Of a DNA stretch of 64,000 bases, positions 42,778 through 53,744 are shown piece by piece; the first letter of the stretch is position 1; each line of letters opens with the position of its first letter. The position numbers and the translations under genes are program-made. Source of the DNA: Agapanthus africanus (Eukaryota > Streptophyta > Magnoliopsida > Asparagales > Amaryllidaceae); NCBI GenBank assembly GCA_030015575.1, contig JASDDO010000014.1, positions 168,673,911 through 168,737,910 of the forward strand, read 5' to 3'. The notes below the pieces were generated by a model that saw only the letters and a list, made by a program, of their open reading frames with translations, had not been told where the DNA came from and did no database searches.

Positions 42778-43932
42778 GGTAGTATTCTATGCTACTATTG
42801 ACTGCCGTCAAAGGAGGGTAGTATTTAAGATACTAGATCACCGAGTCTTCTATTTCAAAAGTGGAGATAGAACCTTGGATCCAGGAAGCTATCGTGCTAA
42901 ACCGAAGAATGCAGAAGTGTTCTTTCTACCTGCGGAAGAAGAAAAGCCTGAAGTAGTTCGAGAGTTCAAGGATGTGTTCCCTGAAGACATAACAGGTTTG
43001 CCTCCCGAATGAGCTTTTGAATTTAGTATTGATCTACAACCTAGTGCACAACTTGTAATCAAAGCTCCATACCGATTAAGTCCAGAGGGATTGAAAGAGA
43101 TCCGTATTCAGTTGGATGAACTACTGAAGAAAGGTTGGATCCGACACAGTACTTCAAGTTGGGGATCTCCGGTGTTACTAATGAAAAATAATGAAGGTTC
43201 CTGCAGGATGTGTATGGATTATCGAGCTCTGGATGAAGTGATGATTGAGAACAAGTATCCACTACCGCGCATCGATGACCTTTTCGATCAGTTAAGTGGG
43301 TCTTGTGTCTTTTCAAAACTAGATCTTCGTTCGAGTTATCATCAGGTGAAGGTTAAAGAGTCTGACATTCCGAAGACGGCGTTTAGGACCCATTATGGCC
43401 ATTATGAATATCTCGTAACGCCATTTGGAGTGTTCAATGCACCTTCCATCTTTATGAACTAGATGAATCAAGTTTTCCGAGAGTACTTAGACAAGTTTGT
43501 TGTTATCTTCATCGACGACATCCTGGTGTATTTAAAGAATCAGAAAGAACACGCCAAGCACTTACGGATTGTTATGGAGACATTACGACAACATCAGCAC
43601 TACGCCAAGTACAACAAGTGTGAGTTTTGGCTAGATCAAGTCGGATTTCTTGGACATATCGTTTCAGGCAAAGGAATCTCTGTAGATCCAGCTAAGATGT
43701 CAGCTGTCAGTGAGTGGCCAACACCAAAGATAGTGAAAGATATACGAAGTTTCTTGGGCTTAGCAGGATACTACCGACGGTTCATCGAAGGATTCTTAAA
43801 AATCGCAGCACTCCTGACCAAGCTTACACGTAAAGACGAAGTATTCGTGTGGTCAGAAGCATGTGAAAAGGCTTTTGTAGAACTCAAGACGAGATTAACC
43901 TCTGCTCCTATCCTTGTAATACCGGATTAATC
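42778..43932 (+). pseudogene. Reverse transcriptase of element D
   Basis: Chromovirus RT. Visible in order: EFKDVFPEDITGLPPE, then a TGA near 43010; [93 protein letters not shown], then TAG near 43460; [11 protein letters not shown] (catalytic Asp pair present); and the connection [13 protein letters not shown]...[15 protein letters not shown]. It ends at TAA 43928-43930. The domain order and 'SWGSPVL' fit Tekay/Del chromoviruses. Confidence 0.85.
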
Positions 43933-44487
43933 TGGCGGATTCGTCGTGCATTGTGATCCGTCCGGTAAAGAATTAGGATGTGTTTTACACCAGCATGGAA
44001 AGGTTATGGCTTTTGCATCAGACAATTAAAAGTCCATAAGCGCAATTATCCAACACATGATCTGGAATTGGCAGCCGTCATCTTCGCACTCAAGATTTGG
44101 CGCCACTATCTTTTAGGAGAATGAGTGGATATATACACTGACCACAAAAGTCTGAAGTATGTATTTACTCAGAAGGAACTGAACATGCAGCAGAGAAGAT
44201 GGCTAGAACTCATGGCAGACTTCGACATCAACCTACAGTATCATCCTGGAAAGGTGAACGTAGTTCCCGATGCCCTTAGTCGCCAGCCATTAGCAATGAA
44301 CATCCCCGCTCAGTGGAGACTACAACAAGAATTGAATGGATTGGAGATTGAAGTAGTTGTGCCAGGTAACGCTTCATATTTGATGAACTTACAAGTCCAA
44401 TCCACTCTTGTAAATCAGATCAAGGCAGCTCAAGCAAATGATACCAAGCTACAAAAGATCCGAGAACAAGTAGAAAGTGGACTATGA
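43933..44487 (+). pseudogene. RNase H of element D
   Basis: [13 protein letters not shown] marks the first catalytic strand. After a frame disruption near 44015-44120, the frame [42 protein letters not shown] follows, with VVPDALSR at its end. It continues into the linker to integrase and stops at TGA 44485-44487. This is the single classical RNase H of chromoviruses; no second RNase H is present. Confidence 0.8.
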
Positions 44488-45680
44488 ACTGACTTCATCA
44501 TCCACGAAGATGGATTTTTGCGATATGGAAGTCATTTATGCGGGCCAATCGGACCTGTTCGAGAAGAGTTGATGAAAGAAGCTCACAGCTCTTCGTATTC
44601 GGTACACCCGGGTAGCACGAAGTTGTACAAGGATCTATGGAAACACTACTGGTGGCATGGAATGAAGCGGGAAGTAGCAAGGAGCATAACCAAGTATTCG
44701 GTGTGTCAGCAAGTGAAGACTGAACATCACAGAACTGCTGGTCTACTTCAGCCATTACCAATCCCAGAATGGAAATGGCAGCACATTACCATGGACTTCG
44801 TGACTGCACTCTCTCGCATCATGAAGGGTAACGATGCAATTTGGGTTATTGTGAATTGCCTTACCAAGTCAGCTCACTTTATTCCATTTCAAGTTGGCCA
44901 GTCAACCGAAAAGTTAGCAAGGAAGTACATGGAGGTGAGTAAAATTCTAAAGTAAGAGTTAACCCTTCAAGATGTACCATATTTGTTTTAATGCCCATAA
45001 ACTCATGCAGAAGATCATGAGATTACACGGGGTACCTATCTGCATCGTCTCCGATCTTGATACAAGATTCTGATCATAATTTTGGCAGAGTCTGCAAGCT
45101 AGTATGGGGACGAGTCTGAATTTCAGCATAGCGTATCATCCACAAGCAGATGGACAGTCCGAGCGAACAACTCAGATCCTGAAAGACATGCTGAGAGCAT
45201 GTATGTTAGACTTCGGAGGCTCGTAGGAAGATCACCTACACCTTGTGGAGTTTTCATACAACAACAGCTATCAGGAAAGTATTGGAATGGAACCATTCAT
45301 AGCACTCTACGGACGGAAATGTCGTTCCCCGTTAAGTTGAAACGACGTTGGAGATCGTGAACTCCTTGGACCAGAGATGATCGTAGAAACTGTGGACATG
45401 GTTCGCACGATCAGGGAAAAGATGCGCATAGCCCAAGACCGACAGAATCATTGGGCAGATGCAAAGTGTTGACATCTGGAGTTCCAACCTCGAGACCATG
45501 TCTTCCTGAAGATCTCTCCAAACAGAGGAGTGATACGTTTTGGAAAAAGGGGTAAGTTAAGTCCAAGATATATCGGACCATTCGACATACTCGAATGAGT
45601 TGGAGAAGTGGCATACCGTTTAGTACTACCACCCTCATTGGAAGGAGTGCACAACGTACACATATACCAGCTACGATGAT
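44488..45680 (+). pseudogene. Integrase of element D, heavily mutated
   Basis: Zinc-binding region with HPGSTKLYKDLWKHYWWHGM and YSVCQQVK (one of the two Cys expected in C-x2-C is lost). Core: Asp in ITMDFVTALS, Asp in CIVSDLDTRF, Glu in [15 protein letters not shown]. An intron-like insertion at 44935-45010 interrupts the core. Stops occur near 45073, 45224, 45340, 45470 and 45596. The GPF module (RYIGPFDIL) and VHNVHIYQLR close the domain, typical of Tekay/Del. Confidence 0.82.
44935..45010 (+). other. Intron-like insertion in the D integrase core
   Basis: 76 bp with donor GAG/GTGAGT and acceptor CATGCAG, in-frame stops inside, and a T-rich stretch before the acceptor. Removing it would reconnect the frame between the segments ending KYME and beginning KIMRLHGVP, as in uninterrupted relatives. 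It is either a real small intron in the element RNA or a chance insertion that looks like one. Confidence 0.5.
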
Positions 45681-45900
45681 ATATGAGTGACCCCAGCCAT
45701 ATACTTGATCACTCAGAGCTCACAGTACAAACCGACCAGACCTGCGAGCAACAACTAGTTGAGATCCTGGACCGAAAGGTGAAAACATTATGGAACAAGG
45801 AGAAACTTGGTCCGAGTGATGCGGAGAAAGGATTCGCCAGAAGAATCAACTTGGGAAAGAGAAGAAAATATGCATGCACAATACCCTTACCTTTTTGAGA
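45681..45900 (+). pseudogene. Chromodomain-like C-terminus of element D
   Basis: A 71-codon frame containing PSHILDHSELTVQTDQTCEQQ then VEILDRKVKTLWNKE, which resembles the first strands of the chromodomain attached to Tekay/Del integrases (ILDRKVKxLRNK). The rest of the chromodomain is replaced by unrelated residues. Chromodomains bias integration toward heterochromatin. Confidence 0.6.
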
Positions 45901-45941
45901 ATTAGTCCCTATATAATTGTAAATTTCGAGGACGAAATTTT

Positions 45942-45957
45942 TATAAGGAGGGCAGAA
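45942..45957 (+). promoter_or_regulatory. Polypurine tract of element D
   Basis: TATAAGGAGGGCAGAA directly precedes the TGTAACG start of the 3' LTR. The upstream TTTCGAGGACGAAATTTT is characteristic of Tekay/Del elements. Confidence 0.8.
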
Positions 45958-48238
45958 TGTAACGATTCTGAAATCACTATACAGAAATTTTCTTGTTATT
46001 ATACAGAAAAGAGTATTACAACATGTGTAAGAGTTAAAAGTTGTTTTGTTAAATAAAAGCAAGAAACAGCCTGTAGCTCACTGGTAAAGCCTCTACACTG
46101 CTGTGACATAGCCTGTGCGTTCGATTCCTATCAGACTCAATTATATTTAGATTTTTTCTTTTTAATTTTTGAAAGCCCAAGAGTTGCACGTGCAATACAC
46201 GGAGAAATGAAAAGTTTCAGAAAAATCAAGAAAAGGGGCAAAATGGAGTAAACACAGATATACCCACGTGGCACGAATCTCGAGACAATGCCTCAAGATC
46301 CGACGGCCCAAACCCATGATTGGGCCGGCACCGACGGTCAAGATGAGCCCAAATGGCTCCGTGCTTTGCACACACACCTCTTCGACTCCCCTTAACTCCC
46401 CTGCACTGTTTGATTTTCTTGCAATCAAACAGAGACTCTTCAATTCACCATTTAACACCTTTTTAATACTTTTTAATCCAAAATTTTAATTCCCAAACCT
46501 TAATTCTTCACTATAAATACCACCCCATGCCCTAACTCCCCTCTATTCTGAAAATTTCTAGCAAAATCACCTCAACAGTTTCTAAGTGCAAGTGGAGTCA
46601 AGTGGAGTTAGCAACCAAGCTCTTTCCATCGAAGATCGAAGCCGTTCCGGAGTTCCCGCTACGCCATGAAGCCCCCTCCCTTCTTTCTTACTCTCTTCTC
46701 AATATTACCAAGCCGTAATTCCCTCTCATCTCTTCTTCTTTTCATCTCAATTCATCTCCTAAACATATATCGGTAAAGTGGAGTTACTTCCGATACATTT
46801 TTTTAAACTTAGAACTCCCTTTTCCGGTAAAGTGGAACTCCCTCTCATATCTTCTTCTTTTCATTTCAATTCGTATTTTCAATATATTATGAAACTATAT
46901 TTTCTAAAATGAAACATTAAAATGTTAATAAAATACCATTAAGTTACATAAAAGGGCTAGTTTTCAATAAAATACCATAAACTTTTAAAAGTTGGGTATT
47001 TATTAGTAAAATATCCCAATAATTAAAATACATGCTCATGAAAACCCTAAATATTATAAATCACCCTCGAGGTTTATTTCTTAAACTATATTAAAATATT
47101 TTTCATAAAACCCCTTTGAGATATGCAAAACAATATTTTAAGGACTCTAGTTTAATATAGATTTAAGCAGGATCAATTCTCTTGAGCCCCAGGGAGTCGG
47201 AGAAAGTGAGTGCTTACCTATTTAGGTTAGACAATTTAACGGAGTTATCCATGACTATTGTCTTGAAAAAAGACACAAATCCTGCCGTCAATGTACAGCA
47301 GTTGCCGATTACTCCCGAACCTAAGAAAGTCAATAGTTAAATTCGTTCACAAGTGTCTGACTCAATCTGAGTCCAAACTCAAACCAAAATCCAAAATCAA
47401 GTACGAACTTGCATACTTGATCATGAACTTGAATACTCGAATCCAAACATTAAACTCAAACTTGTATACTTGACTCGACTTAACCGAACCATGGTTATAA
47501 CTTGACATGACTGCTTGAACACATGATTACATCCTGAACATGAACATGGACATTTTATATTCATGAATTCAGTCAAGACCTGTAATCTTAATCTATATAA
47601 TACAATACGCGGGGATAAAGGGGTAGATTGATACGAAACGTATATCATGGCACGAGAGGTCACTTTAAAAGACATCTACATGAATTCACGTGCCGTTGTC
47701 CGTGGGTTATGAAGGGGCCTTGTACTACATGTTACCATAGTCCACGGGGTAAGATTGACTCCTCTCGTATACATGAATACCTTCTTTATCAAACTACAAA
47801 CAACCACGTTAAAACAACTATCATATACCTGTGAATAATCATATACAACTTTACATGTCCGCTGTTCTTTTGGTTTTCTATTCACATTACATATTATCTT
47901 CTCTTACTTCTTTTGGGACTTACCGAGCGCTAGTTCGCTGACGACATTCTTTTCTATTTCTTTCTTTAGAATGTTCGTCAGGAGGACCGGACTCTGAGAA
48001 GATAGAGCCCAACTCAGAGGACTTGGACCAGCTTGCTACTCAGCCAGACTACCAGTTCTTTCCAGCCTGCACTTACTTTTTGTATGCCATTGTTTAGGTA
48101 TTTGCTTTCATTATTGTATCTTTCATACGTGTTCATTGTTATATTGCTTAATTACACTTAACGTATTTATTTTCATAATACATACGTTGTGGGCTTACCA
48201 CGTCACCGTTTCCATCTACTGGGAAGCGGGGCGTGACA
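45958..48238 (+). repeat. 3' LTR of element D
   Basis: 2281 bp, from TGTAACG to GGGGCGTGACA, an end typical of Tekay/Del LTRs. Contains the tRNA-like segment (46067-46141), TATAAATA at 46512-46519, and a deletion relative to the 5' LTR. At 46825-46873 the lost 535 bp is replaced by about 50 bp copied from 46730-46780 (CGGTAAAGTGGA and CTTCTTCTTTTCAT). Confidence 0.88.
46067..46157 (+). other. tRNA-like segment with Pol III-type boxes in the D 3' LTR
   Basis: A-box-like TAGCTCACTGGTAAAGC (46074-46090), B-box-like GTTCGATTCC (46119-46128, a close match to GWTCRANNC) and a run of six T (46152-46157) that could end Pol III transcription. It is better preserved than the 5' copy. The clover-leaf stems do not close well. 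Probably a captured tRNA pseudogene or SINE head. Confidence 0.55.
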
Positions 48239-49156
48239 AGTTTTGTTAGTGGACCATGCAGGTTAGTTCTGCATGAAGTCTTATGCAATATATCACAAGA
48301 ATTATAAGAATCAGCAAGTATGCACTCGGTCCTTTTTATAGGCTCTGGAACTTGAAACCCTAATGTCAACTTAAAGTATGTGAAAAGACGATCACGCCTC
48401 TGAATTTTCATATCCAACGGCCACGATTAGACCGTGCTTCCGCCGCCGCTTGCTCCTTTTAATCGCGGTTCCGCCGCCTTCTGATGGAGTTGCGTTTCCA
48501 GGTTTTTTGTGCATTATTTTCGTGATGTTAGGAGATTTTTCTGATAAAAATATTCCGAAAATATCTCTTTCTCTCTGCAGTTGCGAGATTCTTCAATTTG
48601 CTCCTAACATTCGGCAAATTTGGTTTGCTCATTCGATTTGATTTGATTTCCTCAATCCTCTTTGCAGTCTTGAACTAATTTGTTATTTTAAATCTGCACA
48701 ATATCTCAAATAAAATTGTTAGTAGCATTTGTTTTATTTGAGATAATATTCCAACCAATGATATGATATGATATGATATCTTAATAATATTGGTTAAGAA
48801 TATTTGATATGATATAATATGCATATTTTAACAATTAATAATCTCATGGATATTTTATTTAAATATGATATGCATATATTCCCCAATTATATTAATTATA
48901 AATTAAGAAACATATGACAAAAATATTTTTACAAATAAACCCATATATGTTATTAAATTATAAATAACACCTTTTAATAATTAATAATAATAGGGAAAAT
49001 AACTGTGCAAATGTGCAATAAATATGACTGATCAACCAGGTATCACATACCCTTTTATACATTTAAATTTAATCGTTGTTATATATATATATGCAATAAA
49101 TATGACTGATCAGCTAGGTATCACATACCCTTTTATACATTTAAATTTAATCGTTG

Positions 49157-49206
<50 letters not shown>

Positions 49207-49223
49207 TTAAATTTTTGTAATTT
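48239..49223 (+). other. AT-rich region without recognised gene
   Basis: Flank of element D's 3' LTR. 48400-48640 is less AT-rich and has short open frames without recognisable motifs. A GATATGAT run lies near 48760. It may be the left part of the CACTA-like element whose exons begin at 49224. It does not resemble the sequence on the other side of element D. Confidence 0.5.
49014..49205 (+). repeat. 78-bp tandem duplication and (AT)n tracts
   Basis: The segment from TGCAATAAATATGACTGATC to an (AT)n tract occurs twice, starting at 49014 and 49092. The second copy ends in a long (AT)n microsatellite (49158-49201). Another (AT)n tract is at 49866-49908. Confidence 0.85.
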
Positions 49224-49863
49224 CAGACCCAGGGACATCGACGTCATCGGCGAGGATGGCGTTCCTACGCTGTTCGATGCATATCGGCCTATAGACTGGG
49301 TCATATCTAAGTGCGAGGCTATCAAGTGGAGACGTTGATATGAAGGAAGCATCATTACATTACCTGGGCTACGGTGATTAAGGAATAAAGGGAGGCGATG
49401 ATGGAGGCCATTTTTCAGGATGTCTAGAGTGAGGATTGACCACTGCTAGTCGCGTTTTACGAGCGTGATGATGTTCAGGTATAAATTTAATTTTTAAGAT
49501 TATAATAACATAACATGAAATCATATTTTGTGATATATAATATTTTCTTCTTTATATTTGTAAGGCGGCGTCGATTCACAACAGGGAGAACCGGAATAAA
49601 GGCGTCAGAGAACGTGCTATCCTGATCCAAAGGAAGCGGTCGCAGGCTAGCACTCAGCACCAGCTCATGTGTATTTCGACGTTTAAAAATATATGTTTTC
49701 TTTGTCGCAAATTACCTATTGAAATAAATCCTAATTTTATCGCAGAAAAAGAAAGACCCCGCCAACTACACTGCTGCCAGGGGATGGTCCACGTTACACA
49801 GGGGCACGAGCGAGTACATGGTAAGTTCATATAATTAAGTCGATACTGTATTTAAATTAACAC

Positions 49864-49909
<46 letters not shown>

Positions 49910-50325
49910 TCACAGACCCGGTTCCAGGAGAGGACAAACGCCTTAGGACTTGGCCCCGACGACTCAATTACCGCCATTGTCCCTGTTCTGGATTCGATAT
50001 CCGGCGGACATCACGATGGTTATGAGCGCGGCGTTGGTCCCGGGGCCACCGATACTTTGCCAGACCTCCGTCTGTCCACAAGTACGCTGTGGCCTAGACG
50101 CGGGCAAATGTGGCCGCTGCATTGCAGGAGGAGATTCGTCGGCTCCAAGATCGAGTGGAGCAGCTTAATGTGTAGGTCGATATGCTTGAGGCGCAGATCG
50201 AGGGGCCGAGGCGGTCAAACGTGAAGGCTATCAGGAAGGCTATACGAGACGAGTTTGGGAGTATGTTCATGTCAAGGGACATGGAGCTGGATCGTCCCAA
50301 CGACCAGAGATTATTGATTTTTTGA
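49224..50325 (+). pseudogene. Multi-exon, transposase-accessory-like gene remnant (CACTA-associated?)
   Basis: Exon-like blocks with plausible splice sites: acceptor TTTCAG at 49223; donor CAG/GTATAA at 49481; a block 49566-49670 with NRENRNKG; acceptor TCGCAG at 49744; donor ATG/GTAAGT at 49820; acceptor TTCACAG at 49916. The last block gives FQERTNALGLGPDDS and, after a frame change near 50093, a coiled-coil-like stretch (LQEEIRRLQDRVEQLN) ending at 50325. This layout and the adjacent palindromic repeats suggest the second gene of a CACTA element (Transposase_24/TNPA type). The match is weak; I am not sure. Confidence 0.4.
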
Positions 50326-50519
50326 TACAAACATTTGATTTGTTGATACAAACATTTGTTTTATTGGTTTATTGATTATACTGTTTGGTGTATATATTTT
50401 GTTTATAATTGCGTTTGATTCTAATCATATTACTTCTTGATTGTTATAATTGCGTGAGATTTGATCATATTATCATTATCTATTGTTGGTTATAATTGAA
50501 AGTAACACGTGTGGAGCGC

Positions 50520-50756
50520 GTAAATTTCTGTTTAAAAAATTTGATAATATGGTCACGGTTTTAACCGTGACCATAGGATATAGTCACGGTTGCCTTCTAT
50601 AGCAGGTATTCTATATTATGGTTTAACCTTCACTATGGTTTTCCCTTATGGTCACGGTTTAAACCGTGACTATAAGGTCTATATAGTCACGGTTACCTAC
50701 TACAACAGGTATTCTATATTATGGTTTAATCTTTTGGTCACGGTTTAAACCGTGAC
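50520..50756 (+). repeat. Palindromic subterminal repeats, CACTA-like
   Basis: Two copies (near 50653 and 50735) of a palindrome with arms TCACGG around TTTAAA, plus degenerate copies (50550 and 50580) with CTATATAGTCACGG-type spacers and a repeated ACAACAGGTATTCTATATTATGG unit. CACTA elements carry such short repeats near their ends. No clear CACTA terminus was found. Confidence 0.55.
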
Positions 50757-53512
50757 TGTAAATCCCCGGTTCTCGTATATATTTTTTCGTATATTTTTTT
50801 TCAGATTTTCCTAGAATATTTTTGCACATTTTTAGATTTTTAATTATTTTTTTAATTATTTTATTTAATTATTAATCCTAACTCCTAAACCTAACCCTAA
50901 CACTACCCGACCCAACTCACACAACCCGACCCGACTCACCCACTTGCTTCTTCTTCTCCCTCGCCTCGTTTTCTTTTCCCGCTCGTTTCTTTTCCCCAAC
51001 GTCTCCTCCTACCTCTCACCCACGCCCGCGAGAACCGCGCCCACGCCGCGACGACCGCGCCCCATGCCAACGAATCCTCGAGATCACCTCCCCCAAATCC
51101 TCGCTCCTCCTCTCTCTCTCTGTCCCTCGCCGACGTTTCCGCGAGACTCGCTCCCCAATGGCCACGAAGACCACCGACGCCTTCGAGCTCCCAAGCTAAC
51201 CCAACTCCATCCCCGGAGCTCCCTCTTCACATCCGACGAACTCCTCCTCCTTCAGCTCGAGCCCACCGACGCCACGAACCTACTACCGTCTCACCGCCTC
51301 TATCGACCCACCGGGCTCTTGCATCCATCGCTGCAGCCACCACCAGCTCCACCTCGTCGACGAGCCCCGACCTCCTCGCCTCCTCTCAACTCCATCCCCT
51401 TACCCAAGCGCGTCCCTCCTCGCTGCAACCCCCACCGAAGCTCGACATCGCTGACGCCACCTCCTCTCTCGTCGCCACAACACCCCGGAGCTCCGCTGCC
51501 CTCACCGCCATGTCACAGCACCCGTGCTCACCTCTGTATCATGCCGAGCCTCCCCAAGTCCTCACCAGAGCCGTTCTAGTCCCGCGTGAATCGTGTCGTG
51601 ACGTCTCCGTACCGTGGTTATAGCCCGTGTCGTGTTGCCGCCTCAGTCGTGCCACTCTCGCCAAAGGCAAGAGAAAACCCATCTCTTGTTGTTCATGCTA
51701 TCTTAATACCTAAGCTAGATAATAATGTTAGATTATTTTGTTATATAGTAGTGTAGATGTGTGTTTACGACCGATTACCAAACACTACCCTAGTGTTTGA
51801 TGCGAACTATAAACCAAAACATATCTTGTTATGGCAGAACCTGTGATAGTTAGATCTCTTTATTGATTATGAATACCGTGTAGGAATTCGGATGCAAAAT
51901 ATCGTGTATAATCATGTAAAATCGCCCCCTAAAGGCGACACTAAATCTGAAATTTTACCGCGCATGTTACCTCGTTAAAATCATTGTAAATTCAATACAG
52001 TTTGGAAAGTGATGTTCTATGGCTCATATCGAAGCCAACTTGATAATCTAGAATGATACATAATTTATTTCTCGGCATTTATAGATTACTATAATGAGAT
52101 TTGGCTGCGAATGCGGCACTGGACTGCAGTCCGGGGCAGCATTTCATGAGGATACCTGAATTTAAATACATGCACGTCCTTACTTAAAATTGAGAATGAG
52201 TGGATCCCCATATAAAAGCGTAGATAATTTAGTTAACTAACACATGAATCTGGTCCCGTGCAGTTTCAAAGTCGTTTGTGACATTTCTTACACCGTCACA
52301 TTAAATAGGACGTAACTTCTAGTACAAGAAGACTATTGATAATCCTCTTGATGCGTTGGAAACCTAACAGATAGAACTAGATTTTATTCAACTGGGGAAA
52401 CACCTGAATCTGAACATAATCCCTAGTAAACTGCGCGCGAATTTGGACTTCCAGTTCTGAAACTGGAATTCCAGCAACTGATCACTGATTTAAAATGACG
52501 ATAAGTCCCTAACCTGAATTCCGTTTGACATGAAACTACTTTTACCGCGTAGATAATCAAGTATACATTATACGCCTTTTATATCATTTCGGTCAATTCT
52601 ATACGGGTGATTTATGATGAATTTTGCAAGTCATGTGGCGTTGAGTGTCGTGATTTAATGAATATCCGTTCAGTGCATTTCTACCTATTTTGTGTTTGCT
52701 CTATACCTCCTGTATAGTAATCGTTACACTGAGACCTAGCGACTGTTGTGCATTGTCGATTTATAAGTGTTAGTGATTGGGTTGTGGCAAATACGAAAGT
52801 GATACTGATAAATGGAAATGTGATTAAAAGTGAAAGCGATACGTATTTGTTCACAACCTATCTAACACTTGAATACATATTATGACCCGGGAAATGGGGG
52901 AAATCAAGGTGGAATTGAACTCGTATTTAGCGAGGTACGGTGACTTAGAGAATCATTCGCTATTAGTGATATATATATATACACACACATTAGGTCATGA
53001 GCCTAGCGGCACGGCTGCAGGGTTATGTCCCGGGCAACAGTGGACCGTAGTCTCAGACATGCACGAGACGTACGAGACCCTTGGTAAACACGTCCTTTCC
53101 ACCAATTGATTTCATCAACTTAGTGACTGATAAGTAGCGACATACACATTGCCTGGTTTATCGACATGATGCTCATATCGCACTGTTCATATTTATTTGA
53201 TGTTTATTATTCTCATGTTCTGTATTCTGTTGCGCCTTTCATGTTTAATAACATTGTACCCATTATATATATTTATTTCTATATGCGTCGCCCTGACGAC
53301 CTGAGTGTGCATGCTCAGAGGATGAAGTGGATCCAGTCACGGAGCAGGACCTGCCCTTCTTTCTATATGCGTCGCTCTTACACTGTTTACTGACTATACC
53401 ATGTAATGCTAGAAGCCGAAGTGTGACTACGGCGGGATTATTTCCTTACCATAGGAGCATGGCTGGCCCAGTCACCCCTCGTATTCCGTATTTTAGGAAG
53501 CGGTGCGTGACA
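50757..53512 (+). repeat. Solo LTR of a chromovirus-type element
   Basis: 2756 bp, from TGTAAATCCC to GGTGCGTGACA, flanked by the 5-bp duplication GTGAC at 50752-50756 and 53513-53517. The end resembles the Tekay/Del LTR end (GCGTGACA). No internal region or second LTR accompanies it, so it is a solo LTR formed by LTR recombination. 50940-51600 is C-rich and keeps a 211-codon Pro/Ser/Arg-rich frame, likely compositional. It inserted into a CACTA-like palindrome. Confidence 0.88.
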
Positions 53513-53744
53513 GTGACCATACAAGATATATGGTCACGGTTTAAACCGTGACCATAAAATGGTCATGATTATAATGGTGAATATTGATCCTATATAGATT
53601 TCATTTAGTTGTTTGATCCGTTTTTGGTGACGCCACGTATATTGGTCACGGTCTTAATCGTAACGAAAAAGAGACATGATCATGGCTAAAGGCGTGACTA
53701 GGTTTCTCGTGACGGGATTTTAGACGACAGGCGTGTCACGATTT
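53513..53744 (+). repeat. CACTA-like subterminal repeats continuing after the solo LTR
   Basis: One full TCACGG/TTTAAA palindrome near 53533, followed by degenerate copies (GGTCACGGTCTTAATCG near 53645 and GGCGTGACTAGG near 53691). GGTTTCTCGTGAC at 53699-53711 might be a decayed TTTCTTGTAGTG terminus. Confidence 0.5.

Larger units (their letters stand above)
1279..48238 (+). mobile_element. Element D: Tekay/Del-type chromovirus, split by nested insertion
   Basis: A Ty3/Gypsy chromovirus. In order it shows a 5' LTR (1279-3033, truncated), a scrap of gag-protease (3034-3258), element B as a 39-kb insertion, then protease, RT, RNase H, integrase and chromodomain remnants (42493-45900), a polypurine tract and a complete 3' LTR (45958-48238). 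Removing B joins the gag-protease scrap to the protease at the AACCT duplication. The 3' end of the 5' LTR, the PBS and most of gag are deleted. Many stop codons make it inactive. The 5-bp flanks (CACTT before 1279, AGTTT after 48238) do not match, so the ends may come from different insertions or from recombination. Confidence 0.8.

Noticed and set aside
50944-51579. A 211-codon Pro/Ser/Arg-rich gene (and similar frames at 62127-62963).
   Set aside because: Both lie in the C-rich segment of LTRs, have several open frames at once, and show no domain.
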